A stretch of DNA of 37,738 nt from JBQKLI01 sp012798975 (GCF_052116305.1 NZ_JBQKLI010000020.1:1-37738), one strand, 5' to 3'. Positions 24,778-34,118 are shown, counted from the first letter of the stretch. The notes: generated from the sequence alone by a model not told the origin. A program made the numbers and translations.

Positions 24778-25692
24778 CAATTCTTCTGCTATTTTCTCGA
24801 TTTTTTTCAGTTTATAATTGACACCTGATCTAGACTGCTGAGGCTTCATTAATTCTCCTATGGATTTCAAGGATGCATCTGGATGATGCAGCCGTATGAG
24901 CGCCACTTCCTTAAGATTATCCGGCAGATTTTCAATACCGATCTTTAGGATCGCTTTTTTCTGCTTCATCGCAGCAGCTACTGTTTTATCGATATTCGCA
25001 GTTTCGCAATTGATAACTCGGTTGATATTGTTTTTCAAGTCCTTCATAGCGCGTATGTCTTCCAGCTTTAAAACTGATTGGTACGCTTCCATAAAAGATA
25101 ATATATCCGATATCATCTCGCTGTCCTTATAATAGAAAATATACTGATCTTTTCTCTTCGTTATCTTTCCGAATAAGTCTACAGAATCCATCAATTCTTT
25201 TATCCGTACTGCTTCCGACTCGTCATCAAATACGATCTCCAAATGATACATCTTTTCAGGATTTGCGATGGATCCGGCCCCTAAAAAACATCCTCTTATA
25301 TAGGAACGGATTTTACGGTTCGTATTGATAAGCTTTTGAGGAATTTCCCCTGTCAGGCTGATAATAAAGGATGGTTCATAGCCTCCGTCTTCCATCAGCT
25401 TCACAAAAACATCTTCTGAATCAATTAATACTTTATAAATGGTCTTTCGTCGTAATTGATTTCTTTTTACTGCTGAAATTTTCGCATCATAATTATAAAG
25501 AGTTTTTATAAGAAGGAAGATTCTTCTCGCAACAGGATTGTTTTCTGTGGAAAACTGAATCCTCATATGACCGCCTTGGATCATAAGAATTGCATTGACT
25601 CTTAATAATGCAACAATTTCTGATTTCATTTCTTCAGCACTTCCAAGGGGTGTTTTTGAGAGCTCCCCTTTTACATTATTGGAATAAGACAT
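24760..25692 (-). CDS. whiA: WhiA-family DNA-binding protein
   Basis: WhiA combines a LAGLIDADG-like N-terminal fold (without nuclease activity) and a C-terminal helix-turn-helix. It affects division and chromosome segregation in Bacillus and sporulation in Streptomyces. Seen here: the N-terminal domain with MSYSNNVKGELS, the central RSYIRGCFLGAGSIANP, NRVINCETANIDKTVAAA, and the HTH SLKSIGELMKPQQSRSGVNYKLKKI. It has 310 residues, the normal length. The ATG is directly after the NUDIX stop, with AGAGGTAAG as ribosome binding site. It is usually next to yvcK; here acyP and a NUDIX gene intervene. Confidence 0.95.
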   Translation of the reverse strand: MSYSNNVKGELSKTPLGSAEEMKSEIVALLRVNAILMIQGGHMRIQFSTENNPVARRIFLLIKTLYNYDAKISAVKRNQLRRKTIYKVLIDSEDVFVKLMEDGGYEPSFIISLTGEIPQKLINTNRKIRSYIRGCFLGAGSIANPEKMYHLEIVFDDESEAVRIKELMDSVDLFGKITKRKDQYIFYYKDSEMISDILSFMEAYQSVLKLEDIRAMKDLKNNINRVINCETANIDKTVAAAMKQKKAILKIGIENLPDNLKEVALIRLHHPDASLKSIGELMKPQQSRSGVNYKLKKIEKIAEELTKKSL

Positions 25693-26106
25693 TTACTTAC
25701 CTCTGTCCTTATTATAAAAATACTTTGTTTTCCGAATCATATTTTTCTCTGCATCGTGCTTTATATAATGAATTGCCTTATCAAAAGGCATATAAACGGC
25801 TTCTGTAAATCCTTCTTCTTTTTGCGGGATAAGATTTGTATCTTTCGATTCCATATAATAATAATGAACAGTTTTTTGCACTTTATCTCCCTCAATATGC
25901 TGATACCAATATTTCACATAACCGATATAACGTACAATTTCTGCCCGCAGGCCAGATTCTTCCCTTACTTCACGCAGTGCTGCTTTCTCTCTGGATTCAC
26001 CCTCTTCAAGTCTGCCTTTCGGCAAAACCCATTCTCCTCGGAATTTTCTAAGTACAGCAACTTTACCTTTGTGAACAACGACTCCTCCTGCACTTATTTC
26101 TTCCAT
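25693..26106 (-). CDS. NUDIX hydrolase
   Basis: The 137-residue protein has a full Nudix box, G-x5-E-x7-REVREESG (from GRLEEGESREKAA), at about residues 31-53. This box coordinates Mg2+ for hydrolysis of nucleoside diphosphates linked to another group. The start is MEEISAGGVVV, behind AAGGAGG. The substrate is not predictable; the small size and the KGRLEEGE context fit the MutT/Ap4A-type group. A Nudix gene (yvcI) also lies beside rapZ-yvcK-whiA in Bacillus, so the association is conserved although the order differs. Confidence 0.9.
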   Translation of the reverse strand: MEEISAGGVVVHKGKVAVLRKFRGEWVLPKGRLEEGESREKAALREVREESGLRAEIVRYIGYVKYWYQHIEGDKVQKTVHYYYMESKDTNLIPQKEEGFTEAVYMPFDKAIHYIKHDAEKNMIRKTKYFYNKDRGK

Positions 26107-26186
26107 TCAATAACCTCCTTGAATCTGATAATCAAACAACTTATAATATTATACTATAAAAAGGAGGAGCTTACACATTTTTTAAA

Positions 26187-26447
26187 TCAGCGGATTTCAA
26201 AACCTTCTTCTTCGATTTCTTCAATCTGCTCTTCTTCCTTGTACTCGATTGATATAAATCTTTGGCTTGATATATTTTCGATGAGCTGCTGTATTTTCTC
26301 TTTTGTCCCCTGTACTTCCATCTCAACGGTTCCATCGGATAAATTTCTGACCCATCCTGTCAGACCTATTAAATTTGCTTCTGTATAAGAACTGTAACGA
26401 AAACCAACACCTTGCACCCTGCCATAAAAAAGAATTCTTTTACGCAT
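26187..26447 (-). CDS. acyP: Acylphosphatase
   Basis: It hydrolyses the carboxyl-phosphate bond of acylphosphates such as acetyl phosphate or 1,3-bisphosphoglycerate. The 86-residue ferredoxin-like fold has the phosphate-binding loop GRVQGVGFR with the catalytic Arg and, later, GWVRNLSDGTVE with the catalytic Asn. The C-terminus is unusually acidic (EEEQIEEIEEEG). It follows yvcK by nine bases and is probably the last gene of the folC-to-acyP transcript. Confidence 0.94.
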   Translation of the reverse strand: MRKRILFYGRVQGVGFRYSSYTEANLIGLTGWVRNLSDGTVEMEVQGTKEKIQQLIENISSQRFISIEYKEEEQIEEIEEEGFEIR

Positions 26448-26456
26448 ATTCTTCTC

Positions 26457-27485
26457 CTAATCTACAAAATATTTGCAAAAATCATTGATAATCGCTTTCA
26501 TTGCCATTTCTGAATCTGTCCGGATATAATTGAGCTTAACATCTACAAAAGGACCTTCTATAACCTTTATCCCCTGATCTTCAAGATCTTCTTTTTCATG
26601 CTCTTTCAAATAAACCGGTTCGGCGCCTTCCATAAAATAATACTTCAGCGCTTGTTCTTTCGGTATCTCTTCATTGTTGACTAAAACACGATCGATGATT
26701 TTCTCGCCTGCATGTTTCGTAATAGCTTTAATATGATCTGTCGCACTATAGCCGTCTGTTTCTCCAGCCTGGGTCATCACATTTACATTATAGTAAACAG
26801 GTGCTTGTGTATTGATAACGGCTTTTGCAATCCGCTTTACCAATAGATTCGGCATAATGGATGTGTAAAGGCTTCCCGGACCTAATATAACAATATCTGC
26901 ATCCATAATCTCATCGATCGCCTCTTCTAATGGCTGAGGAGATTCGGGTTCAAGAAAGACTTCTTTGATTTTTCCGCCGGATTTTCTTGTAAGAAAAGTA
27001 ATATTTGATTCCCCTTCTATGACAGACCCGTCCTCCAGTTTTGCATACAGAACAATATTTTCCAATGTCATTGGAAGAACCTTTCCTGTTATGGCTAAAA
27101 CATTGGCTGTTTCTTTAATCGCAACGTCAAAAGATCCATAGATATCGTTCATTGCGGCTAAGAAAAGATTTCCGAAATTTTGGCCTTTATAGGTTCCTTC
27201 TTTAAATCGATACTGCATCAGATTTTCCATAGCCGGCTCTGTATTGGCAAGGGCAATTAAACAGGCTCTTATATCCCCTGGAGGAAGCATTCCTAGATCT
27301 TCTCTTAACACTCCAGAACCGCCTCCATCATCTGCTACTGTTACGATTGTCGTAATATTTGTAGAATACTTTTTCAATCCTCGAAGCATAACGGAGTTTC
27401 CTGTTCCTCCTCCGATGGTTACAATTCGAAGATCTCTATTATGAATGTTTTTTCTACCATAATTTTGAATCTCTGTGGGACACAT
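26457..27485 (-). CDS. yvcK: YvcK/GlmR (CofD-like) gluconeogenesis and cell-wall factor
   Basis: A CofD-like Rossmann protein that binds UDP-GlcNAc in Bacillus (GlmR) and is needed for cell-wall synthesis on gluconeogenic substrates. It has VTIGGGTGNSVMLRGLKKY, VTVADDGGGSGVLRE, LPPGDIRACLIALA and VILGPGSLYTSIMPNLLV. The ATG at 27485 lies in the last codons of rapZ (32-base overlap) with AGGAG upstream. Residues 1-18 (before LRIVTIGGG) are extra to the core fold. It is 342 residues, normal for the family. Confidence 0.95.
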   Translation of the reverse strand: MCPTEIQNYGRKNIHNRDLRIVTIGGGTGNSVMLRGLKKYSTNITTIVTVADDGGGSGVLREDLGMLPPGDIRACLIALANTEPAMENLMQYRFKEGTYKGQNFGNLFLAAMNDIYGSFDVAIKETANVLAITGKVLPMTLENIVLYAKLEDGSVIEGESNITFLTRKSGGKIKEVFLEPESPQPLEEAIDEIMDADIVILGPGSLYTSIMPNLLVKRIAKAVINTQAPVYYNVNVMTQAGETDGYSATDHIKAITKHAGEKIIDRVLVNNEEIPKEQALKYYFMEGAEPVYLKEHEKEDLEDQGIKVIEGPFVDVKLNYIRTDSEMAMKAIINDFCKYFVD

Positions 27486-28314
27486 GTGTTTTTTCTCCTG
27501 CTTTTTCCAATTCTTGGGATAATCTCTCTGTTATAGCAACAGAACGGTGTTTCCCTCCTGTACAGCCGATTCCAATGACTAAACTTGTTTTTCCTTCATG
27601 AATATAGTGAGGGATTAAAAATTCCAGCATATCCATGGTCTTATGCACAAATTCATCTGAAACGGGATAGTCGAAAACAAAATCGGATACTTCTTTATTC
27701 AATCCGCTCAAGGGTTTCAAACTTTTTTCGTAATAAGGATTCGGAAGGAAACGCACATCAAATACCAAGTCCGCATCTAATGGGATTCCATGTTTAAATC
27801 CGAAAGACATCACTGTTATGGTAAGAGTTCTTCCTTCTTCCGATGATTCATAGAGCGCATGGATTCTATTTTTAAAATCGCCTAATATAAAACCTGTTGT
27901 ATCTATATACGTATCTGCAAGTTTTCTGATTTCTCCCAGCTGCTCTCTTTCTTTGTGTATCGCATCTAAAAGATTGATTTCTTCTGTTACAAGAGGATGG
28001 GGTCTTCGGAGCTCTTTATATCGTCGAACGAGTATTTCATCAGAAGCATCTAAAAAAAGAATACTTACTTTTTCACCCATTGCTTTTAATTTGTTTATCG
28101 CATAAATCAGATCATTGAAAAAAATACCGCCCCTGATGTCTGCTACTACTGCCAGCCGATCAATTTCTTTCATGCTTGTTTTTGAAAGTTCAGCAAAATT
28201 TGTCAATAGCTGAGGGGGAAGATTATCCATGGAATAATAACCCATATCTTCGAAAATATCTAATGCTGATGATTTTCCTGCACCGGAAATACCAGTTATA
28301 ATAACAATTTCCAT
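27454..28314 (-). CDS. rapZ: RNase adapter/nucleotide-binding protein RapZ (YvcJ)
   Basis: An ATP/GTP-binding protein. In E. coli RapZ steers GlmZ sRNA to RNase E and senses glucosamine 6-phosphate; in Bacillus YvcJ affects competence. The N-terminal Walker A is GISGAGKSSA (residues 8-17), with a Walker B-like VVADIRG. The C-terminal domain carries GIGCTGGKHRSVAI, the metabolite-binding motif. It has 286 residues, the usual length. It starts one base after the PHP gene's stop and overlaps yvcK. Which partner it has in Firmicutes is not established. Confidence 0.95.
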   Translation of the reverse strand: MEIVIITGISGAGKSSALDIFEDMGYYSMDNLPPQLLTNFAELSKTSMKEIDRLAVVADIRGGIFFNDLIYAINKLKAMGEKVSILFLDASDEILVRRYKELRRPHPLVTEEINLLDAIHKEREQLGEIRKLADTYIDTTGFILGDFKNRIHALYESSEEGRTLTITVMSFGFKHGIPLDADLVFDVRFLPNPYYEKSLKPLSGLNKEVSDFVFDYPVSDEFVHKTMDMLEFLIPHYIHEGKTSLVIGIGCTGGKHRSVAITERLSQELEKAGEKTHVSHRDSKLW

Positions 28315-28315
28315 A

Positions 28316-29080
28316 TTAAGCTCCTTCTAATAGTTCTACATTTTCTACTTTCGTTAAAGGAATACCGGATTCTTCTATTCTCCTAAATGCGCCTTCTACC
28401 GATCCCACTGCATCCGGAAAATGGGCATCGCTTCCCACAGAAAATCTGCAGTCCGTCTGGGCAGCTATCGCTAAATTTTCAACACTTATATGATTGTGAT
28501 GACCGTTTATTTCTAATAAAGTGCCTTGTTTCTCACAAGCTTCAGCTAGTTTTCTGATATCTAAATTTACCTTTTCTCCTGGATGAGTAATAATCCGAAT
28601 AGGGTAATTCTCTACAATTTTTATAAGAGCTTCTGTATTCTTCTCCCTAATGTAATTCTCCAACCGGCTGCTGTATTTGGATAGAGGGTTTATATAACGA
28701 AAGAGTATTTCTGACTTTATGTTCAAAAAACGAACACCGGTATGATAACCCACATTAATAATATCAAAATATTTTATTTCGTCTTCTTTAATATCGATTT
28801 TACCGTCATAATCGACTACATTCGCCTCTACTCCGAAGAATATTTTAATCCGGCCTTCAAATTCCTTGTTCAGATCATCGATTTCTTTGCGTACAATTGG
28901 AATCATTTTTCTTTTTAAACCGAAAAACAGATGTCCTGGTCCATGATCTGTAATATACAATTCTTTTAATCCTAAGCTTAAAGCCCTTTCAGCATTTTCT
29001 CTGATCGTTCCCTTGCCGTGTCCGTTTCTGCTATAAAGTGTATGGGTATGATAATCTCCGATTAATCTAAATTTCTTCAC
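28316..29080 (-). CDS. PHP-domain metal-dependent phosphoesterase (YcdX/histidinol-phosphatase-like)
   Basis: The 254 residues form one PHP domain with the expected trinuclear metal ligands: DYHTHT (His11, His13), TDHGPG, GVEANV, GYHTG, THPGE and SDAHFP near the C-terminus. The family includes histidinol phosphatase and small phosphoesterases such as YcdX. No histidine biosynthesis gene is nearby, so histidinol phosphatase activity is not supported by context. The gene overlaps murB by 14 bases and is followed by rapZ, a neighbourhood common in Clostridia. Confidence 0.9.
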   Translation of the reverse strand: MKKFRLIGDYHTHTLYSRNGHGKGTIRENAERALSLGLKELYITDHGPGHLFFGLKRKMIPIVRKEIDDLNKEFEGRIKIFFGVEANVVDYDGKIDIKEDEIKYFDIINVGYHTGVRFLNIKSEILFRYINPLSKYSSRLENYIREKNTEALIKIVENYPIRIITHPGEKVNLDIRKLAEACEKQGTLLEINGHHNHISVENLAIAAQTDCRFSVGSDAHFPDAVGSVEGAFRRIEESGIPLTKVENVELLEGA

Positions 29081-29969
29081 CTAAAATTTTCACCTCAGTC
29101 TGGAGTTTTACTCTATATTTATCATAAATCTCTTTTTGAATATGGCGTATAATATATAACACATCATCACAAGCGGCTCCCCCTGTGTTGATCACAAAAC
29201 CGCAGTGCTTTTCGCTTACCATCGCATTATTATGTTTATACCCTCTTAGTCCCGCATCATCAATAAGTTTTCCTGCATAATAGCCTTCTGGCCGTTTGAA
29301 GGTGGAGCCGGCACTAGCATATTCTAAAGGCTGTTTTTCCTCTCGTCTTTGGGTTAATGAATGATAAAGTTCGTCGATCTCTTCTTGATTTCCTTTTTCG
29401 AGAGCTAATTCCACTTCCAATACGATAAGGTTTTCTTCTTGGACTCTCGAGTGGCGATAGCTGAAATGCATGTCTTCGTTGGTATAAGTGCGGATTTCCA
29501 AATCCTGTCCTAAACAAGTTACTGTCCCTACAATATCCTTCATTTCTCCGCCATAAGCCCCTGCATTCATTGTAATAGCGCCGCCGATATTGCCAGGAAT
29601 TCCAGAAACATATTCCATACCAGCAAGACCCTCTTCTATACTCGCTTTCGCGACTTCTGCTAATTCTGCTCCTGCTTGAGCATAAACTTTTTCTCCCTCT
29701 ATCTTTATTTGTGAAAAAGCTTCTCCTAACTTAATGATTACCATTCTAAGTCCCTGATCTGAGACTAAGAGATTGCTGCCGTTTCCAATGACCATATAAG
29801 AGAAATCATGTTCTTTGATTGTTTTTAAAGTGTTTAAAACCTGTTCTTTATTTTCTGGGATTATCATGACATCGCAGGGTCCGCCTATTTCAAATGTTGT
29901 ATGATTTTTCATTTCTTCGGAAAATCTTACTTCCCCATAATTGCCATTTTCAAATATCTTGTAATCCAT
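29067..29969 (-). CDS. murB: UDP-N-acetylenolpyruvoylglucosamine reductase
   Basis: It is the FAD/NADPH enzyme that completes UDP-N-acetylmuramic acid synthesis for peptidoglycan. The FAD-binding domain shows NHTTFEIGGPCD, VIGNGSNLLV and SGIPGNIGGAITMNAGAYGG. The catalytic set is present: Arg in FSYRHSRVQ, Ser in ASAGSTFKRP, and Glu near the end in QTEVKILGE. At 300 residues, without the extra loop of E. coli MurB, it is the type II form of Gram-positives. It lies between folC and the PHP gene. Confidence 0.96.
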   Translation of the reverse strand: MDYKIFENGNYGEVRFSEEMKNHTTFEIGGPCDVMIIPENKEQVLNTLKTIKEHDFSYMVIGNGSNLLVSDQGLRMVIIKLGEAFSQIKIEGEKVYAQAGAELAEVAKASIEEGLAGMEYVSGIPGNIGGAITMNAGAYGGEMKDIVGTVTCLGQDLEIRTYTNEDMHFSYRHSRVQEENLIVLEVELALEKGNQEEIDELYHSLTQRREEKQPLEYASAGSTFKRPEGYYAGKLIDDAGLRGYKHNNAMVSEKHCGFVINTGGAACDDVLYIIRHIQKEIYDKYRVKLQTEVKILGEEI

Positions 29970-29978
29970 CTTTTCCTC

Positions 29979-31241
29979 CTAATGATTATAATAATGAAGG
30001 ACATCTTTTACTTGATAAAAAGAGCCGCAGATTATTATAATATCTTCTCTATATTCTTTATTTGCATACTCTATTGCCGCTGGAATAGTTTCTAAATCTG
30101 CTACTTCGCTGCAAAATTGATCTAATAAAACTTTCAGAGCAGAGCTTTCTAATTTTCTTTCAGGATAATCCGGTTCTACTGCAATAAATGCCTTGGCTAT
30201 TTCAGAAAGAATCTCAACTTCTTTTTTATATTCCTTGTCTTTTAAAACGCCGAAAATAAATACGAATTTTCTATCTGGATAGATAAGGGTTAAGGCTTTT
30301 TTCAATTCTCCGATCCCCTGCTCATTATGAGCCCCATCCAGTAAAATAACAGGATTATCCTGAACTTTCTGCAATCTGGCTATCATTCTGGTATTTTTGA
30401 ATCCCTGAAGCACTTTTTTCCTATCCATGAAGTAGCCTAATTCTTCTAGAAAACTTATGATTTCGAAGACTAGGGTACTATTTTTGACTTGATACTCTCC
30501 CATCAAGCTTAACTCGATTGCTCTTCCTTTATAAGTAAAGGACTGGGAACTCTCTTTGACTTCAATACCCTTTATTTTTTCAAAATCTGGAGAGATTACA
30601 GAAACACCTTTTTCTTCGGCTATTTCTCGAATCACTTTTTCCACTTCTTGGTCTTGAGGATATAAAATTACTGGAGCAGAACTTTTTATAATACCGCCTT
30701 TTTCATAGGCTATTTTTGCTAACGTATCCCCTAAATAGTCGGTGTGATCCAAAGCGATGCTGGTAATTACTGTTAAAATAGGCTGATCTACAACATTTGT
30801 TGCATCAAGCCGTCCTCCCATCCCTACTTCCAAAACTACAAAATCACAATCTTTTCTTGCAAAATATTCTAAAGCGACTGCCGTAAGCAGTTCAAATTCT
30901 GTTATTGGAATACTTTCTTTCTCACAAATTTCAACGATATCGCTAAATACCTGGAGGTAATCTTCATCCGATATTTCTTCGTTATCAATATGTATTCTAT
31001 CATTTATATGATAAAGCTCTGGCGATGTATAGAGCCCTGTTTTATATCCGTTTTCCGTTAAGATTCTTTGGGTCATAGTACATGTCGAACCTTTGCCGTT
31101 TGTTCCTGCAACATGAATAATTTTATACTTATGATCCGGTCTGTCTAATGCCATCAGAACTTTTTCCATATTATCTAGACCTAATACAAAACCGCGCTGT
31201 CTGCTTTGTTCTAAATAACGATCTGCTTCATTTCTATCCAT
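29979..31241 (-). CDS. folC: Folylpolyglutamate synthase / dihydrofolate synthase
   Basis: It adds glutamate to dihydropteroate and folates. The Mur-ligase-like fold includes the P-loop VAGTNGKGSTCTM (about residues 43-55), YTSPELYHINDRI, LEVGMGGRLDATN and, in the C-terminal domain, LLDGAHNEQG. It has 420 residues, the normal length. The ATG has AGGAGGG six bases upstream. It is the first gene of the folC-murB-PHP-rapZ-yvcK-acyP run. An extended -10 promoter lies just upstream. Confidence 0.95.
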   Translation of the reverse strand: MDRNEADRYLEQSRQRGFVLGLDNMEKVLMALDRPDHKYKIIHVAGTNGKGSTCTMTQRILTENGYKTGLYTSPELYHINDRIHIDNEEISDEDYLQVFSDIVEICEKESIPITEFELLTAVALEYFARKDCDFVVLEVGMGGRLDATNVVDQPILTVITSIALDHTDYLGDTLAKIAYEKGGIIKSSAPVILYPQDQEVEKVIREIAEEKGVSVISPDFEKIKGIEVKESSQSFTYKGRAIELSLMGEYQVKNSTLVFEIISFLEELGYFMDRKKVLQGFKNTRMIARLQKVQDNPVILLDGAHNEQGIGELKKALTLIYPDRKFVFIFGVLKDKEYKKEVEILSEIAKAFIAVEPDYPERKLESSALKVLLDQFCSEVADLETIPAAIEYANKEYREDIIIICGSFYQVKDVLHYYNH

Positions 31242-31269
31242 AGTACCCTCCTATATTTCAATCACTCCT

Positions 31270-31278
31270 ATTATAACA
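31270..31278 (-). promoter_or_regulatory. Extended -10 promoter of the folC operon
   Basis: TATAAT (31270-31275) is preceded by TG with one base between (TGTTATAAT), an extended -10. No good -35 box lies at 16-18 bases. The start would fall about 25 bases before folC. Confidence 0.6.
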
Positions 31279-31309
31279 TTCTTTATAGAAGGACATCTCT
31301 TCAAATGGA

Positions 31310-31345
31310 AAAACTCTATGAAAGAATTCTCTTTCATAGAGTTTT
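31310..31345 (-). terminator. Terminator overlapping the prfA stop codon
   Basis: AAAACTCTATGAAAG and CTTTCATAGAGTTTT form a perfect 15-base stem with a 6-base loop, followed by TTCC. The prfA TAA is inside the 5' arm. This is the longest perfect hairpin I see in the window. Confidence 0.85.
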
Positions 31346-32426
31346 AAGCTGTTTTATCGTCGCCGATGATCTTTAATTTTTCTGCTTGATCGTAAGTGAT
31401 CAGCGCATCGATCATTTCTTCGATATTGCCGTCTAGAAAATCATCCAGCTGATGGATGGTACGGTTGATTCTATGATCTGTAACTCGTCCTTGTGGGAAA
31501 TTATAAGTTCGGATTCTTTCTGAACGGTCTCCGCTTCCAACTTGGGATTTTCTTTCATCCGCCATTTCTTTGTTCTGTTCTTCCAGCATTTTATCGTAAA
31601 GACGGGATTTTAATATTTTCATCGCCTTGTCTTTATTCTTTAACTGAGATTTCTCATCTTGGCAAGATACTACGATTCCTGTAGGCAAGTGAGTGATACG
31701 AACTGCAGAGTCCGTAGTATTTACAGACTGTCCGCCGTTTCCTGATGAACGGAATACATCCACTCTTAAATCTTTCTGCTCGATATGAACATCTACATCA
31801 TCTGCTTCTGGAAGAACGGCTACTGTTGCAGCAGAGGTATGAATTCTTCCGCTGGATTCTGTAGCTGGAACACGCTGTACCCTATGGACTCCAGATTCGT
31901 ATTTTAATTTAGAATAAGCTCCCTGTCCTTTCACCATAAAGACAGCCTCTTTTATTCCCCCGACTCCCTGCTCGTTAATATCCATAAGTTCTGTTTTCCA
32001 GTTTTTCTTATCGGCAAACATGTTATACATTCGAAGAAGTTCTCCTGCGAACAGACCTGCCTCATCTCCGCCGGCACCCGCTCGAATTTCGATAAACACG
32101 TTTTTATCATCATTAGGATCTTTCGGCAATAATAGGATTTTTAATTCTTGTTCTTGAGTCGTAATTTCTTTTTCTCTTGCGCTGACTTCCTCTTTCAGCA
32201 TGTCTCTCATATCATCGTCTAAAGACTCGCCCAGCATCTCTTTGTCTTCTTCAAGAATATTTTTATTTTGTACATATTCATTATACTTTTCGATTATCGG
32301 CTTAAGATCCGCATGTTCTTTCACCATTTTCTGCCAGTTTTCCATGTTCTTCATCGTATCCGGATCCGCAATCTTAAGTTCTAGATTCTTATAGTTTTCC
32401 TTTAAAGATTCTAAATTTTCAAACAT
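31344..32426 (-). CDS. prfA: Peptide chain release factor 1
   Basis: It recognises UAA and UAG stop codons and releases the finished chain. The 360-residue protein shows the codon-recognition motif region with the PAT-type tripeptide (VPATESSGRIHTS) and the peptidyl-hydrolysis motif GGQ in RSSGNGGQSVNTTDSA. GGQ glutamine is the residue methylated by PrmC, which is encoded just upstream as part of a fusion. GAGAGGTAATAAA precedes the ATG. Confidence 0.97.
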   Translation of the reverse strand: MFENLESLKENYKNLELKIADPDTMKNMENWQKMVKEHADLKPIIEKYNEYVQNKNILEEDKEMLGESLDDDMRDMLKEEVSAREKEITTQEQELKILLLPKDPNDDKNVFIEIRAGAGGDEAGLFAGELLRMYNMFADKKNWKTELMDINEQGVGGIKEAVFMVKGQGAYSKLKYESGVHRVQRVPATESSGRIHTSAATVAVLPEADDVDVHIEQKDLRVDVFRSSGNGGQSVNTTDSAVRITHLPTGIVVSCQDEKSQLKNKDKAMKILKSRLYDKMLEEQNKEMADERKSQVGSGDRSERIRTYNFPQGRVTDHRINRTIHQLDDFLDGNIEEMIDALITYDQAEKLKIIGDDKTA

Positions 32427-32453
32427 TTTATTACCTCTCTTATTTCTTTCCTA

Positions 32454-34103
32454 TTATTGATATACTGCTAAAATAACCCGATCGAATCCCTGCAGATCTT
32501 GGAAAAGCTTTATGTCGTGAAAGCCTTCTTCTTGCAGAAAAAGCTCTACCGATTTTCCTTGATCACTGCCTATTTCAAAGGCCAATAAGCCTCCCGGTTT
32601 AAGATATTTTGGAGCATGGCTGATGATTCGTCGATAAAAATCCAGTCCGTCTTCGCCTCCATACAATGCCAAAGAAGGTTCGCTTTTCACTTTCCAATCT
32701 AAATTTTCCATGTCTTGTCTGTTAATATAGGGAGGATTAGAACAAATCAAATCAAATTTCTCTCCAGAAACCGGCTCAAAAAGATCTCCTAATCGAAATT
32801 CTACATTTTCTGCCTGTAATAATTTTCTATTTTCTTCTGCCAAACGATATGCATCTTCAGATATATCTACGCCTATGACAGAAGCTTCCGGAAGCTCCAA
32901 TCCCAATGTAAGAGCAATAATCCCTGAACCTGTTCCGATATCTAATATATCCTTGTATCCGCTTCTCCAGTTAATCACCGTTTCTAAAAGATTTTCTGTA
33001 TCGAAACGAGGGATAAGTACATTTTCTCGAACTTTAAACTCTCTGCCATAAAAATTCCAATGTCCTAAAATATACTGAAGAGGTATTCTATCGTAAAGTT
33101 CGGAAATCTTTATGATTTTTTCTTCTTCTTTCTGGGTTAACTCAAAAGGCATGTTTAATTTCAGTTCTGATTTCGACTTTCCAAGAACTTCTTCTAATAT
33201 TAAATACCCGTCAACTGAACCAAATTTTTTAATTACATCTTGTCCGGTCATTCTTAATTCTCCTATAATGGGTCTAATCGCTCGAATTCCTACTTCAATC
33301 ATATCATCATCAGGTTCAAGTGTCGTCGTCCAATATTGTATTTTTGAAAATACATCATTTATCTTTCCAAAAAAAGGATTTTTGCTTTGATCTAAATAAT
33401 AAAACACTTCGTAGCCAACTATAAAAGATACAAGTATCGTAAAAGCCCTAGTGATAAGTCGCATTCCCATATCGGGCCATCCAAGGAATATATTTATGAT
33501 TAAATACACTGTAAATGTATAACTTATATAATTTGTACCGCATCTCGGATGCGATCTCTGAAATGTTCGTACATTCTCCACCATAAGAGTTTCTCCAGCC
33601 TCATAACAATGAATCGTCTTATGTTCTGCACCATGATATTTTAAAAGGATTTCTATATCCTGAAATTTCATAAGAAGCCTCATATAAAGAACAAAAAGAA
33701 ACATCCGTATTAAACCTTCTACTATATTAAGAAGAAAAACATTTTTGATGAATCCTTCAAACAACCCAGCCAAGAGAGTGGGCAATATCAGCATAAAAAA
33801 CAAAAAAATAAAAACTGCAGCGAAGAGATTCAGTATCAGAATGAGTTGATAAAGGACTCTTCCCTGTTTTTTCTTTCTTGCAGCCGGCTCTTTAAAACTT
33901 GCTATCAGGGAGCTGTAAAAATTCCATAAAAGAAATATACCCCGAATAATTGGAAGCTGATATCTTCTTCCTTGAGGCTCAGCTGTATACAGCAGTTTTT
34001 CTTTAATCGTATTTTTATCCCGTTTTGCGATAGAGATTTTATCTCTATTTCTCATTACGATGCCTTCCGGAAGAGCCTGCCCGCCTATCTCCATTATTCC
34101 CAT
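32454..34103 (-). CDS. prmC: DUF1385 membrane protein fused to release-factor methyltransferase PrmC
   Basis: Residues 1-284 are a DUF1385 (YqhQ-type) membrane protein: GGQALPEGIVMR at the N-terminus, membrane segments near 85-115, 120-145 and 205-240, and the conserved KYHGAEHKTIHCYEAGE and RSHPRCGTNYI. From 285 to 549 follows PrmC, which methylates the glutamine of release-factor GGQ: PLQYILGHWNFYG, IPRFDTE, AdoMet motif DIGTGSGIIAL and the NPPY motif in ICSNPPYI. In relatives these are adjacent separate genes (rpmE-DUF1385-prmC-prfA). Here the frame is continuous. An internal ATG at 33251 with GGAG eight bases upstream could still start PrmC alone. Confidence 0.93.
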   Translation of the reverse strand: MGIMEIGGQALPEGIVMRNRDKISIAKRDKNTIKEKLLYTAEPQGRRYQLPIIRGIFLLWNFYSSLIASFKEPAARKKKQGRVLYQLILILNLFAAVFIFLFFMLILPTLLAGLFEGFIKNVFLLNIVEGLIRMFLFVLYMRLLMKFQDIEILLKYHGAEHKTIHCYEAGETLMVENVRTFQRSHPRCGTNYISYTFTVYLIINIFLGWPDMGMRLITRAFTILVSFIVGYEVFYYLDQSKNPFFGKINDVFSKIQYWTTTLEPDDDMIEVGIRAIRPIIGELRMTGQDVIKKFGSVDGYLILEEVLGKSKSELKLNMPFELTQKEEEKIIKISELYDRIPLQYILGHWNFYGREFKVRENVLIPRFDTENLLETVINWRSGYKDILDIGTGSGIIALTLGLELPEASVIGVDISEDAYRLAEENRKLLQAENVEFRLGDLFEPVSGEKFDLICSNPPYINRQDMENLDWKVKSEPSLALYGGEDGLDFYRRIISHAPKYLKPGGLLAFEIGSDQGKSVELFLQEEGFHDIKLFQDLQGFDRVILAVYQ

Positions 34104-34118
34104 GAGAACCTTTCATAT

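Noticed and set aside
25756..26388. Long plus-strand open frame of 210 codons opposite the NUDIX and acyP genes
   Set aside because: Both minus-strand genes have complete families and ribosome binding sites. The opposite frame has no recognisable domain and no ribosome binding site, so it is a shadow of A+T-rich coding DNA.
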